Shown: in pieces, positions 9,133 through 18,353 of the stretch
How positions within the stretch are numbered: the stretch's first letter is position 1
How the letters are laid out: every line of letters starts with the position of its first letter
The notes under the pieces: model-generated
Told to the model about the DNA's origin: nothing
The model's input: the letters and a program-made list of their open reading frames with translations, nothing else
Databases searched by the model: none
Program-made: the position numbers and the translations under genes
From: Magnetococcales bacterium DCbin4
Lineage (GTDB): Bacteria; Pseudomonadota; Magnetococcia; Magnetococcales; UBA8363
Direction: 5' to 3'
NCBI GenBank assembly: GCA_002753735.1
Contig: PEAN01000008.1
Span: forward strand, 24,991 to 88,990
Length of the DNA stretch: 64,000 nt

Positions 9133-12100
9133 TCAATGCCTGACATCCTTCATGACCGATTTCAGGTCATGAACCAATATACGCGCCTTGTCGAACTCAA
9201 AGGAAAGAATGGCGCGTTCAATCTCAGCGTACATCTCTTCATGGCGTCCTGCCAGGGATCGGTGAATCGGGAGCAGCATGTCGATGGCGGCGTAATCTTC
9301 TTCTGCCAGGAGTTCCTCCAGATGGTCCAGATGTCGGCTCATCAGGTTTTCTTCAGGTTCAGAAGGGAGAACATCCCCTTCCAAAGTCATTGTCATTGGG
9401 GAAAGGTTTTGCAACCCCTCCATGACCTCGGCATGATCTTCCCTGAAGGTGGACATGAGCAAATCATCCCATTCCCCTTTTTTCAAAATGGACTCCAGTC
9501 CGCTCAAGGATCGATGCAACCGTTCCGCCCCCAGATTACCTGAAAGCCCCTTCAACGCATGCAATCGTTTCAATGCGCCCTCCTTTTGCCCCTTCTGCAA
9601 CTGTTCGAAAATTTCTTGCGGGGCATCCCGCCAATCCTGATGAAAGCGGACCAGGGAATGAAGCAACAGTCGACGGTCGCCGTGAACCCGCTTGAGGGCT
9701 TGCTCCAATCGGATCCCGGGAAGGTCGGTGGGAAAAATCGTCCAGGAATCCCGCTCCCGAGCAGGTTGCCTTCCTTCCGGCGGCAGAAGAAGCGGTGGTT
9801 CGGGTTTGAGCCAGCGTTCAAGTATTGTCCGCAGAAGGTCAGGATCGATGGGTTTGCTGATGAATTCATTCATTCCCGCCGCAAGGCACAACCTGCGATC
9901 TTCCTGCAGGGCATGGGCAGTCATGGCGATGATGGGAAGATCCCGGAAACGATCCTCGCGGCGTATGTTCCGAGTCGCCTCGTACCCATCCATGATCGGC
10001 ATCTGCACATCCATGAACACCAGATCCACCGCTTCCCGCCGCAACAATTCCAAGGCCAGTTGTCCATTGTCGGCCACCATGACCGTCAGGCCGACACCCT
10101 GAAGAAAACGGGTCGCCACCTCCTGGTTGATCCTATTGTCCTCGACCAGAAGAATTTTCCCTGAAAAACGCTGCGCATCGATGGCTGTCGGACCCCACCC
10201 CCCCCCGGCATGCACCGGATTAGCTGAGAGTTCCGTTGTTCCACGTAGCGCAAGGGTAATGGTATCCAAAAGATCGGAAGGAAGCACCGGCTTGTTGAGG
10301 ATTCCCGCCAAACTCAAATCCTTCGACTGTTCCATGACCTCCTCGTGGCCAAACGCGGTGACCATGATGATGGTCGGAACATGATGGGAATGTCGCGCCT
10401 TCAAACAGCGGACGGTTTCGATCCCATCCATACCGGGCATGCGCCAATCCATCAGGACGATGGCGAAAGGATCCCCGTCCGGATCGTTTTGGACCTGGGA
10501 GAACATGCGCATCGCCTCATCTCCGGATGCCGCCGTGGCTACCCGAAAGGACAAGCTTTCAAGCATGCCGGACAGGACTTCCCGGGCACACTCATTGTCA
10601 TCAACAACCAGGACGCGCAGATTACGCAACGCCTCGGAGAGAATCAGGGATTCTCCCTGCCGACCCTTTTCCCGTGCGAAGGGGAGTTCAAAAAAGAAAT
10701 GACTTCCCCGCCCCGGAACGCTTTCAACCTTGATCCACCCCCCCAGACGATCGACCAATCGTTTGCTGATCGCAAGCCCCAGTCCGGTACCACCATAGGT
10801 GCGGGTATGCGAAATATCCGCCTGGAAAAACGGTTTGAAAAGACCCTCGATCTCCACTTCATTCATGCCGATGCCGCTGTCCTTGACGGAAAATCTCAAG
10901 ATCACCTCGGTTGATGTCTCCTTGACGGGTTCCATCAATACCGAAACCTCTCCGCGTTGGGTGAACTTGATCGCATTTCCAATCAGGTTGGTCAGAATCT
11001 GACGTAAACGCACCGGATCACCCATGAGTCGCGTTTCGGGACTGAGGTGACATGAGATCACCAATTCCAACCCTTTTTCTTCCGCATTGCCGACAAGAAG
11101 CCTGACCACCTCGTCCAGGAGCGTCACCGGTTTGAATCCGATGTGCTCCAACCTCAGTTCATCCGCCTCGATCTTGGAGAAATCAAGGATGTCATTGATG
11201 ATCCCCATGAGCGCCTGAGAAGAATTGCGAATGGTACGTATATGGTTTTTCAACAGAGTGATGGAATCGGTTTCCATGGCCAGGTGGCTCATTCCGATGA
11301 TGGCATTCATCGGGGTCCTTATTTCATGACTCATATTGGCCAGGAAAAGACTTTTTGAACGATTGGCCCGATCCGCTTGTTCCTTGGCCAACAAAAGTTC
11401 ACGGGTCCGAGCTTGAACCCGTTCTTCAAGCTTTTCATTGGTCATGCGCAATGTTTCGCGAATCCGATTCTGAGTGGTTTCCTTCTCCCGTTTCATGCGG
11501 TTGATCTGATCTGCCAGAGCCAGTGAAAACAACACCGCTTCAAACCAGCTCCCTCCCCTTCCGACCCAAAGTGTCCAATCCGAGGTAACCAGAAGTGAAT
11601 GGTAGCGCAGTTGATTGACCAGATAGGATACAATGAGAACACTCCATCCAACGGCGTAGAAACGGGCCTCGCTCAATCCCTGCCTCCACAGTAGAATTCC
11701 AGCTATGGGCAGCAACAACAGCAGAAAACCGGTCATCAGTATCAAAGTGAATGCCCATTGTTTCAAACCCAAAATGGCGAACAAAATTACAATGAAATAT
11801 ACCAGGAAAAAAAATCGAATCAGCCAATCAAGGCGCGGCAACCTGGTTTTTGTGTTCAAGAAAGAACGACTGAACTGAATGCCTGTCATCGCCATGAGGC
11901 ATGGTGTAATCAATGGCAGATTTTCAGTCAAATAAGGAGAATCATGGTAAAGATAACGGTATCCCTCTCCAGGAATACTCAGTGTCGTAGTCATCAACCC
12001 GAACAAAAACATAATATACCAGAAATATGCAGGCTGCCGTGTAGACAAAAAGAGAAAGGTGCTGTAGAAAATAATAAATATGATACTCCCGTAATAGGCA

Positions 12101-12765
12101 CCTTTCACATAGCCCATGTATTCCTTGTATTCCACGAATTCGGCCGGCGTCCAAAGCCGCAATTGGGTTTCCATGGCCCCGAAGGATTCAAAAGCATAAC
12201 GGATGAACACTTCGCCCCGGGTTCCGGCGGGGAGTTCCACAGGCATGACCACGGATTCAAAAGGGATCGGGCGATCAACGAAAGGTCTGCGGTCTCCAAG
12301 GAACCAGGTGGTACGGGGTTGGGGATCCCCCTGGAGGAATAGATACAGATCCACATAATCAAGACTGGGATAAGTTGAATGGAGGATCCAGGAAACGGGC
12401 TGCTGGCCCGGATTGACCAGGGAAAGGTGGATCCAATGAGCAGCAGAAGACCGGCCCAGCAGGGTGATTTCAGAGGGATAACCCTTGAAGGCTCCCTGTG
12501 CCAACAAATCCCGGACATCCGCGAGGCTGAGGGATCGGGTGGGGTCAACCAGAATCCGGGCATGAGGGGTGGCCGCCCGCCCACCCAAAGGTTGCGTCAG
12601 ATCCAAAGGGGGAGGAGACCCCCTGGTTTCGGCAAGGGCGGACAGCGGATGAATGCCCTGGAGCATGAACCACAGGACCGTCAAACCCAGGCTGATTCGG
12701 GCACGCCACCGGGTCCGAGGGGAACCGTTGAGATCCCCATTCCTTGTTGTCAGTCGTGTTGACAT
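9133..12765 (-). CDS. 7TMR-DISM hybrid histidine kinase with two receivers and Hpt
   Basis: A 1210-residue membrane kinase. After an N-terminal signal segment ([20 protein letters not shown]) comes a periplasmic 7TMR-DISM extracellular domain (about 60-200), then seven hydrophobic segments (about 215-420; for example [17 protein letters not shown]), then a coiled coil (about 425-475). HisKA follows ([19 protein letters not shown]), then the ATPase domain ([27 protein letters not shown]), REC1 ([20 protein letters not shown]), REC2 ([31 protein letters not shown]) and Hpt ([14 protein letters not shown]). DISM sensors usually bind carbohydrate-like or other small ligands; the ligand here is unknown. 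It is divergent from the OmpR-type regulator at 13240, a possible partner. Confidence 0.93.
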   Translation of the reverse strand: MSTRLTTRNGDLNGSPRTRWRARISLGLTVLWFMLQGIHPLSALAETRGSPPPLDLTQPLGGRAATPHARILVDPTRSLSLADVRDLLAQGAFKGYPSEITLLGRSSAAHWIHLSLVNPGQQPVSWILHSTYPSLDYVDLYLFLQGDPQPRTTWFLGDRRPFVDRPIPFESVVMPVELPAGTRGEVFIRYAFESFGAMETQLRLWTPAEFVEYKEYMGYVKGAYYGSIIFIIFYSTFLFLSTRQPAYFWYIMFLFGLMTTTLSIPGEGYRYLYHDSPYLTENLPLITPCLMAMTGIQFSRSFLNTKTRLPRLDWLIRFFFLVYFIVILFAILGLKQWAFTLILMTGFLLLLLPIAGILLWRQGLSEARFYAVGWSVLIVSYLVNQLRYHSLLVTSDWTLWVGRGGSWFEAVLFSLALADQINRMKREKETTQNRIRETLRMTNEKLEERVQARTRELLLAKEQADRANRSKSLFLANMSHEIRTPMNAIIGMSHLAMETDSITLLKNHIRTIRNSSQALMGIINDILDFSKIEADELRLEHIGFKPVTLLDEVVRLLVGNAEEKGLELVISCHLSPETRLMGDPVRLRQILTNLIGNAIKFTQRGEVSVLMEPVKETSTEVILRFSVKDSGIGMNEVEIEGLFKPFFQADISHTRTYGGTGLGLAISKRLVDRLGGWIKVESVPGRGSHFFFELPFAREKGRQGESLILSEALRNLRVLVVDDNECAREVLSGMLESLSFRVATAASGDEAMRMFSQVQNDPDGDPFAIVLMDWRMPGMDGIETVRCLKARHSHHVPTIIMVTAFGHEEVMEQSKDLSLAGILNKPVLPSDLLDTITLALRGTTELSANPVHAGGGWGPTAIDAQRFSGKILLVEDNRINQEVATRFLQGVGLTVMVADNGQLALELLRREAVDLVFMDVQMPIMDGYEATRNIRREDRFRDLPIIAMTAHALQEDRRLCLAAGMNEFISKPIDPDLLRTILERWLKPEPPLLLPPEGRQPARERDSWTIFPTDLPGIRLEQALKRVHGDRRLLLHSLVRFHQDWRDAPQEIFEQLQKGQKEGALKRLHALKGLSGNLGAERLHRSLSGLESILKKGEWDDLLMSTFREDHAEVMEGLQNLSPMTMTLEGDVLPSEPEENLMSRHLDHLEELLAEEDYAAIDMLLPIHRSLAGRHEEMYAEIERAILSFEFDKARILVHDLKSVMKDVRH

Positions 12766-13239
12766 TTGGACAAATGATCAAGAGGAAATAAAGGTTTCCG
12801 CCTCCACGGGAATGACAGGGAACTCCCCCCGGAGTTTTGCATTATTGAATTTGCTGATTTGGAAATGCAAAATATATCGTCGTCCATTTCGTTCATTTTC
12901 ATTTCGGTCATGTGCTAATGAATCATGAATGAAAGATCCCATCTCATTCATAGTGCCGAACCAGGGTCCGATGGAAGTGGAAACGGGAATTTCATTGATC
13001 GTTCATTGACAGTATTTTAATAGGGAGTCTATATTTTCGAGAAAAATTGGTATTGACCATCGATTGCCAAATAACGATTCAGATCCCCCCCCTCTTCCCA
13101 TGTCGTGTTGTGGTCTGAATTATTTAATAAATGAACGCGATCTGGAGAATCGCCCCGGACCCTTTGTTTTTTCCTTCATCAATACCAACGGGCACTGACG
13201 AGCGAATGGGGATCTGATCGGTGATGATTGGGAGACTTC
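12766..13239. other. Divergent intergenic region (kinase / OmpR-type regulator)
   Basis: No gene is seen. It should hold promoters for both divergent genes; AT-rich blocks occur near 12880-12930 and 13000-13060. A degenerate member of the terminator-like repeat family (CTGGAGAATCGCCCCGGACCC followed by TTTGTTTTTT) lies at about 13144-13175. A 7-base inverted repeat ATTCAGA/TCTGAAT flanks the C-run near 13085. Confidence 0.4.
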
Positions 13240-13965
13240 ATGGCGGCATATGTTCTTTTGCTTGAAGATGATCCGAGCATGCGATTTTTGCTGGGATCCT
13301 ATCTGGAAAAATCGGGGTTCCGGGTGACGACCGCAGCCAATGCAGCGGATTTTTTCGCAGCCTGTGCGCGACACATGCCCGATTGCGTACTGCTGGATCT
13401 GGGGTTGCCGGATGAAGATGGATTGGTGGTTGCACGCAAGATCAGACAACGCTCGGATGTTCCCATGATCATCGTCACCTCCCGTCAAGAAGAGTCCGAC
13501 CGTCTGACCGGGCTGGAGCTGGGTGCGGATGACTATGTGGTCAAACCATTTCACCCACGCGAGTTGATCGCCCGCATCCACAACCTTCTTCAACGATCCT
13601 CACGCCGCAGTGCCACCACGGACCCGGTCCCCTCCACCCCATCCTCGGGGGTTCCCTTCGGTGAATTGTTGATCGATTTCGGCAAGCGGCAATTGGTCGT
13701 CATCAAGGACCATCAAGCGATTGTTCTGACACCGGGCGAATTCGATTGCCTTGCCGCCCTGATCCTGGCCAAGGGCAACTTTGTGACGCGCGATCAGCTC
13801 AAGGATGCCATTTCCAACCGTGAGGATCCGCCCGATGATCGTACCGTCGATTCGATCATCTGCAAGATCAGACGAAAGATCAAACAGGCAGGATGCCGTT
13901 CCGACAAGATTCGCACCGTCCGTGGTCACGGCTACCAGATCGATAGTGACGCTTTTGGTGCATGA
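13240..13965 (+). CDS. OmpR/PhoB-family response regulator
   Basis: I choose ATG 13240 (MAAYVLLLEDD) over the track's TTG 13228, because GGGAG sits 5 bases upstream and the REC domain then starts at its usual place. The REC domain (1-118) has LLLEDDPS, the phosphorylation site VLLDLGLPDEDG and the Lys in VVKPFHP. A linker rich in Ser/Pro/Thr follows. The winged-helix Trans_reg_C domain (about 143-238) has LTPGEFDCLAALI, VDSIICKIRRKI and VRGHGYQI. It is a DNA-binding transcription factor of about 241 residues, normal for the family. It is transcribed divergently from the DISM hybrid kinase, which makes a phosphorelay link plausible but unproven. Confidence 0.94.
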   Translation: MAAYVLLLEDDPSMRFLLGSYLEKSGFRVTTAANAADFFAACARHMPDCVLLDLGLPDEDGLVVARKIRQRSDVPMIIVTSRQEESDRLTGLELGADDYVVKPFHPRELIARIHNLLQRSSRRSATTDPVPSTPSSGVPFGELLIDFGKRQLVVIKDHQAIVLTPGEFDCLAALILAKGNFVTRDQLKDAISNREDPPDDRTVDSIICKIRRKIKQAGCRSDKIRTVRGHGYQIDSDAFGA

Positions 13966-13980
13966 ACGGGATCAAGAAGG

Positions 13981-14020
13981 AAAAGGGGTCTGGCGGAGTT
14001 TCCCAGGCCCCTTTTTTTTT
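13981..14020. terminator. Rho-independent terminator between convergent genes
   Basis: Stem GGGGTCTGG (13985-13993) with CCAGGCCCC (14003-14011), one G-T pair, followed by nine T and preceded by AAAA. It ends the OmpR-type gene and, on the opposite strand, probably the YHYH gene. It is the same sequence family as the terminator at 6162-6189. Confidence 0.88.
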
Positions 14021-14085
14021 CATAAAGATTGCCCGGATCATCTCCGGTCGACCCCGATGGGAATTGCTTCAAACGTGTTGATTGA

Positions 14086-15171
14086 TTAATCCAATCCACC
14101 CGAATGATAGAAGCCCTGGGTGGTTTCGGTAGCCCCATCGGTGACACCGATCAGACAACGGGGAACCATGGGAAAGTTCGGAGTCAGATAGTAGACATAG
14201 GCTGCCGTTTCCCCACCCAGGGTCTTGAGGTCGGGATTGGTATTGGGCGCTTCATTGCACAGACCAAGGGCCGTGGTCGATGTCCCCAGGGTGCTGGGTC
14301 CGGTATAGACGAAATCACCAAGGGTCTTGTTGGCGGGCAGGGTCGCTTGGGTGAAGGTGGTTCCCGAAGTGACGAGGGTGGTCATGTCAGCCGAAAAATT
14401 GCCCAGGGCATTGGACGTATCGGTTGTGTTGGTCGTTGGCCGACCCGTCGCCGCAGCGGTGACGACCGAATAACTGGCATAGACCCCTTTTTGCACGACG
14501 ATGGGATATCCGTCCCGAGCATATCCCACGCCGGTGGCGGTGCTGGGAAGGTTGTTCCATGCGTTGGCGGAGTTCGAGGCCATGGGATTGCAGGTGATCG
14601 CCGCAGTGCCGCTACCCCAGGAAATGCCGCAGGGTATGGCATGGTAGTGATAGGCGTTGGGATTCGACTGGGAGTGGCCATTATGGGTGTCGAAGCCCAG
14701 ACGTTTGGTCGCATAGGGACTGCCGGGAGTGCTGGGATCGGTTTGCAGCCGGCCTTCCAGACGGAACGAGCATGCATTGGAAGCGGAACGGTTGGTCGTC
14801 TCACAGGTGCTGGTCAAAGGGTCGAAGGGGACCCCATCCAGGGCCACACCCAGACTGTTGGCCAGTCCAAGGGGGGTGTAGACTGGAGAAGCAGCCGTTC
14901 CCGCCAGTGTGGGAGCGCCGGGGATATAGTAGGTATTCGATACTGCGGCTGGTGTATGGGTATAGGTCCAGGTGGGGAATCCCGCTGAGTTCCCATCCCC
15001 ATAGAAAGGGGTACCATCACTGGTGACCGTGTATACGACCATCGATTTACCAGCGATTGTTTTCGTCGTCGTCGTCGATGAAACGTCTGCATCTGCATTC
15101 GCCGTCTGGCTCGCAAGCGATCCAAAAAGCCCCCCCAACAGTACAACTGTCATTGCTTGTTTACGAGTCAT
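14086..15171 (-). CDS. Exported YHYH-domain protein
   Basis: The start is moved from the track's 15186 to ATG 15171 (MTRKQAMTV), which has GAGGAG 7 bases upstream. The signal peptide is TRKQAMTVVLLGGLFGSLASQTANA, with cleavage near ANA. The body of about 335 residues is Thr/Ser/Ala/Gly-rich and contains the family signature YHYHAIPCGISW at about residue 177, plus GVGYARDGYPIVVQ downstream. Both are typical of the YHYH domain found in exported proteins of unknown function. Cys pairs (TCETTNRSASNAC; LCNEAPN; RCLIGV) may form disulphides. It stands alone, convergent with the OmpR-type gene. The substrate or role is not known for the family. Confidence 0.85.
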   Translation of the reverse strand: MTRKQAMTVVLLGGLFGSLASQTANADADVSSTTTTKTIAGKSMVVYTVTSDGTPFYGDGNSAGFPTWTYTHTPAAVSNTYYIPGAPTLAGTAASPVYTPLGLANSLGVALDGVPFDPLTSTCETTNRSASNACSFRLEGRLQTDPSTPGSPYATKRLGFDTHNGHSQSNPNAYHYHAIPCGISWGSGTAAITCNPMASNSANAWNNLPSTATGVGYARDGYPIVVQKGVYASYSVVTAAATGRPTTNTTDTSNALGNFSADMTTLVTSGTTFTQATLPANKTLGDFVYTGPSTLGTSTTALGLCNEAPNTNPDLKTLGGETAAYVYYLTPNFPMVPRCLIGVTDGATETTQGFYHSGGLD

Positions 15172-16328
15172 TATTTCGCTCCTCAATTCGATTATTATTT
15201 TGAAACAGGACGATCCAGAGTATATGTTCCTTCAGACGCAATGGATCAGTTGCGGCGGATTATGATCTGTAGATTGATCAAAGTCAAACAATAAAAGCGC
15301 ACAACTCCAGTAGAAATCATCAATGCTTTGAAATTGAAAAAAATAAACAATAAATAAATCAAAGTGTCATCAAGCATAACAAATTGTACACGACGTGCAT
15401 CTGAAACAAATGGACAGACACCCACAATGACAGGATGAAATGCCATAACCCAGTGACTCGCAACGGTGAATGAAATAATCGCATATCTTGACTGTAATTC
15501 CATGACATTCCATGGAGTGAACTTCAGATTGATGTTCTTTTACCAATCCTTGGGTACAGATGCCATCATTCAGTCTGTTTTAAAGTGCAAGCATGGAACG
15601 GCCCACCCCCGACTCAAAGAAATCGGAAGAAGAGAGAACAAGAGCACCTGAACGGAGCACAGAGGACAACTACCGCGTTCAACGGGTGTGTGTGGATTCT
15701 GTTACGAATGCCTCCAAAAGAATTCACTCGTGGTTGGATCATCGTCGCCTTTCCTCAACGAATCACTCAATAGACATGACAGACATATTCATAATTCCAA
15801 ATACAGGCACAATGGAAGGGGAATACGACGAATTATTGATATTTTGTTAACGGCATTTTGATGTATGATTGATTCTGCATGCTGCTACTGGCGTTATGAG
15901 CCATCCAGGCCCCATGAAACCGCTCGAATCATTATCATGTCAAATCCTTTCATGTGCGACTAAAATATCTAATTATTCCATAATATTAACCCATCATTGA
16001 TCGTGGCGGCCCGCCCAACGGGGTTCTGGGATGAAGGTTCAAACCGAATCTGAAATGAATACACCATTCCGGTGAAATCATCATCTACACAAGTTCCTTT
16101 GAACCCGTCAAAATAAGAAGTGCAAACTGGTACAGGATAAAAACGGTTCATGCAAGCACGATAAACATTCCCTTATTGCACGAAGTATGATAAACCACAG
16201 GCCCACATCATAAAGATCCGGCCATGGAAGGGTAGAGACAAGCCAGTTACGAAAAAGGCCGTCGATTGGATGTGTATTGATTTGCGGAACCCGGTGCATT
16301 TCCAATGTAATCAAAGGCGAACGATCAA
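15172..16328. other. Long divergent intergenic region, no convincing gene
   Basis: About 1.15 kb between the divergent YHYH and secretin genes. The 15260-15420 stretch is strongly AT-rich and probably carries the YHYH promoter. Frames at 15246-15503 (-) and 15593-15850 (+) have no ribosome site or recognisable domain, and I do not call them. No RNA gene was recognised. Confidence 0.45.
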
Positions 16329-18353
16329 TTGACAATGTCCATGCGGTTTAACAAGATTCTATTGGTGATTCAAAGGTTCGGTGCGTGGGCCGCGTGGTCG
16401 ATGGTATTGATGCTCCATGGATGCAATACCCCGGGTACGTTTTTCGGCGTTGAAAATTCAAAAGCGGGATCGGGCGTCATGCAGGCGGACGGAACGCGTC
16501 AAGAGGTCCGTCGCGGCGAAAAACGATTCGAAGACATGATCGCCTCACGTATGAACTCCGGTTCGGAAGCGGACCGGCTGGCGACCGAAGCGGTCAAGTT
16601 CCTGAGCGAAAAAAAATATGAAGAAGCCTCGAAGAAGATCAATCAGGCTTTGAAACTTCGGGTTGATCGCTCCTATTACCACCTGATCAACGCCATGTCC
16701 TACCACCTGATGCTTCAGGGGGGCAATGGGGGCACCATGGACCTGGCACAGCAAGGATATGAACTGGCAATCCAGTTTGATGGTGGCAATTGGATGGCCC
16801 ATTATCTGTTGGCACGACTCTACATCGACAAGGGAAACTTTGATCTGGCGGTCAAACACCTTTCCGTCGCCATCCATCTCCATCCCGACGACCCCGACCT
16901 GCTCAACAGTTTCGTGTACGCCGCCTACCGTGCGGGAAAACCCGATCTGGCGGCAGGCGGAGTGCGGGGATTGGAACAGTTGCACGCCCTGAAGAGTCCG
17001 GAGGCATTGCGCAATGCTTCCGTAGTCATGGCGGCACTGGGTTCCAGGGAGGAGGCGCGGACCTATTTTTCCCGCATGAGCGAACAAGTCAGCGATCCGC
17101 ATGTGATCAAACTGGTGGACCGCCGCATCCAGGATTGGAACAACATGTACCGGATGCAATCCCAATCCCCCCCGATTCAATTGGAACCCGCAGGCAATTT
17201 CGGCAATGCCTTTGGGGGTGGGAGCAATCCTTTTGGAGGTTCCAAGGGTGGGGGAACGAATGCTGGGAATGCCACCTCCGGGGTACTTCTGACCAATCCG
17301 GGGACGGAAGATAAGATGGTGGTAGTGGATGTTGTGCTGGTTCATACCGAAGAAAATTATTCGACGGCCAAGGGAATCAACCTCTTGAACGGCCTTCAGG
17401 TACAGTTTGGCAATTCGGCCAATGGCATTCCCGCCTTTGGCAGGGAGTGGAGCCGGAAACATGTGAAACCAACGGTGGTCACCAATCCCTCCGCCAGCGA
17501 TATCGAGGCCCCCGTACGCTTTTCATTGGACAATCCGGATGAATCGGAGCGCGCCATCACCCGAGCACTGACCATCCCGGCCATTACCTATTCCCTCAAT
17601 ATTTTCAATGCCACCAACGAACGCAACGAAATCCTCGCCCGTCCCACCCTGGTGGCCCTGGCGGGGAAGCCTTCTGAATTTTTCTCGGGCGTGCAACTGG
17701 TCGCCGCGGCGGTATCAACGGGTGCCCAAGGGGGGGAATCGGTACGCATCGAAAAAGAGATCGGGGTCAAAATGACCGTTACCCCATCGTTCATGAACGA
17801 TGGCCGCATCCGTCTTGGGATTGTTGCCGAGCGGACGTTCCTGAAAACACCGAGCAACGATGTCAACTTCACCTTCCGCATTGAAACCACGTTGAACAAG
17901 GTTGTGGCCAATGTGGTCATGCGTTATGGCGAAACCCTCATTCTCGGGGGGTTGAGTGAAAAGGAAACCGAGAATTCGCGGGATGGAACCCCGTTCCTGC
18001 AGGATGTCCCCCTGCTGCAATATGCCTTTTCACGCAACGTCTCCACCGATTTCCAAAAATCGGTTCTCATTCTGTTGACCCCCCGTCCGGCGCAATATAC
18101 CTACCAAACGGAAAAATCACGCCTCGAATACGAAAAATCGCTCGGAGAAGATGAACGGGAAGTGGATGCCCTGCGCGCACGCTATTCGGACTGGTTCAAA
18201 CCCTATCCCAACTGGGCGTCGATCTTCCATCACATGCAGGAAAACTCACTCTACCGGGAGTTCCGCACGGGAGATGTCACCCTGGAAAATTGGGCCGATC
18301 TGCGAACAACACAGGATCGGCTGCAACAGGTTCTTGATTTTCTTTATTATTGA
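16329..18353 (+). CDS. TPR-containing lipoprotein with C-terminal secretin domain
   Basis: A protein of about 674 residues with a lipoprotein-type signal (FGAWAAWSMVLMLHGC, Cys about residue 34; His at -2 is unusual). Residues about 75-270 are helical tetratricopeptide-like repeats (EKKYEEASKKINQALKL; NFDLAVKHLSVAIHLHPDDPDLLNSF). After a Gly/Asn-rich linker (FGGGSNPFGGSKGGG) comes the secretin core (about 420-610): NEILARPTLVALAGKPSEF, VKMTVTPSFMNDGRI, GETLILGGLSEKE, and VPLLQYAFSR...LILLTPR. Secretins form outer-membrane pores for type II, III and IV-pilus systems. N0/N1-type ring domains are not evident; the TPR part takes their place. The start is TTG 16329 (AAAGGCGA 8 bases upstream) or ATG 16335. 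Coupled to the next gene by TGATG. Confidence 0.88.
   Translation: MTMSMRFNKILLVIQRFGAWAAWSMVLMLHGCNTPGTFFGVENSKAGSGVMQADGTRQEVRRGEKRFEDMIASRMNSGSEADRLATEAVKFLSEKKYEEASKKINQALKLRVDRSYYHLINAMSYHLMLQGGNGGTMDLAQQGYELAIQFDGGNWMAHYLLARLYIDKGNFDLAVKHLSVAIHLHPDDPDLLNSFVYAAYRAGKPDLAAGGVRGLEQLHALKSPEALRNASVVMAALGSREEARTYFSRMSEQVSDPHVIKLVDRRIQDWNNMYRMQSQSPPIQLEPAGNFGNAFGGGSNPFGGSKGGGTNAGNATSGVLLTNPGTEDKMVVVDVVLVHTEENYSTAKGINLLNGLQVQFGNSANGIPAFGREWSRKHVKPTVVTNPSASDIEAPVRFSLDNPDESERAITRALTIPAITYSLNIFNATNERNEILARPTLVALAGKPSEFFSGVQLVAAAVSTGAQGGESVRIEKEIGVKMTVTPSFMNDGRIRLGIVAERTFLKTPSNDVNFTFRIETTLNKVVANVVMRYGETLILGGLSEKETENSRDGTPFLQDVPLLQYAFSRNVSTDFQKSVLILLTPRPAQYTYQTEKSRLEYEKSLGEDEREVDALRARYSDWFKPYPNWASIFHHMQENSLYREFRTGDVTLENWADLRTTQDRLQQVLDFLYY

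Noticed and set aside
14104-14988. 294-residue plus-strand ORF, Gly/Arg-rich
   Set aside because: Antisense to the YHYH gene; the GIG/GVG repeats are the complement of Thr/Pro/Ala codons.
15593-15850. 85-residue ORF in the gap before the secretin gene
   Set aside because: No ribosome site and no family likeness; surrounding DNA looks non-coding.
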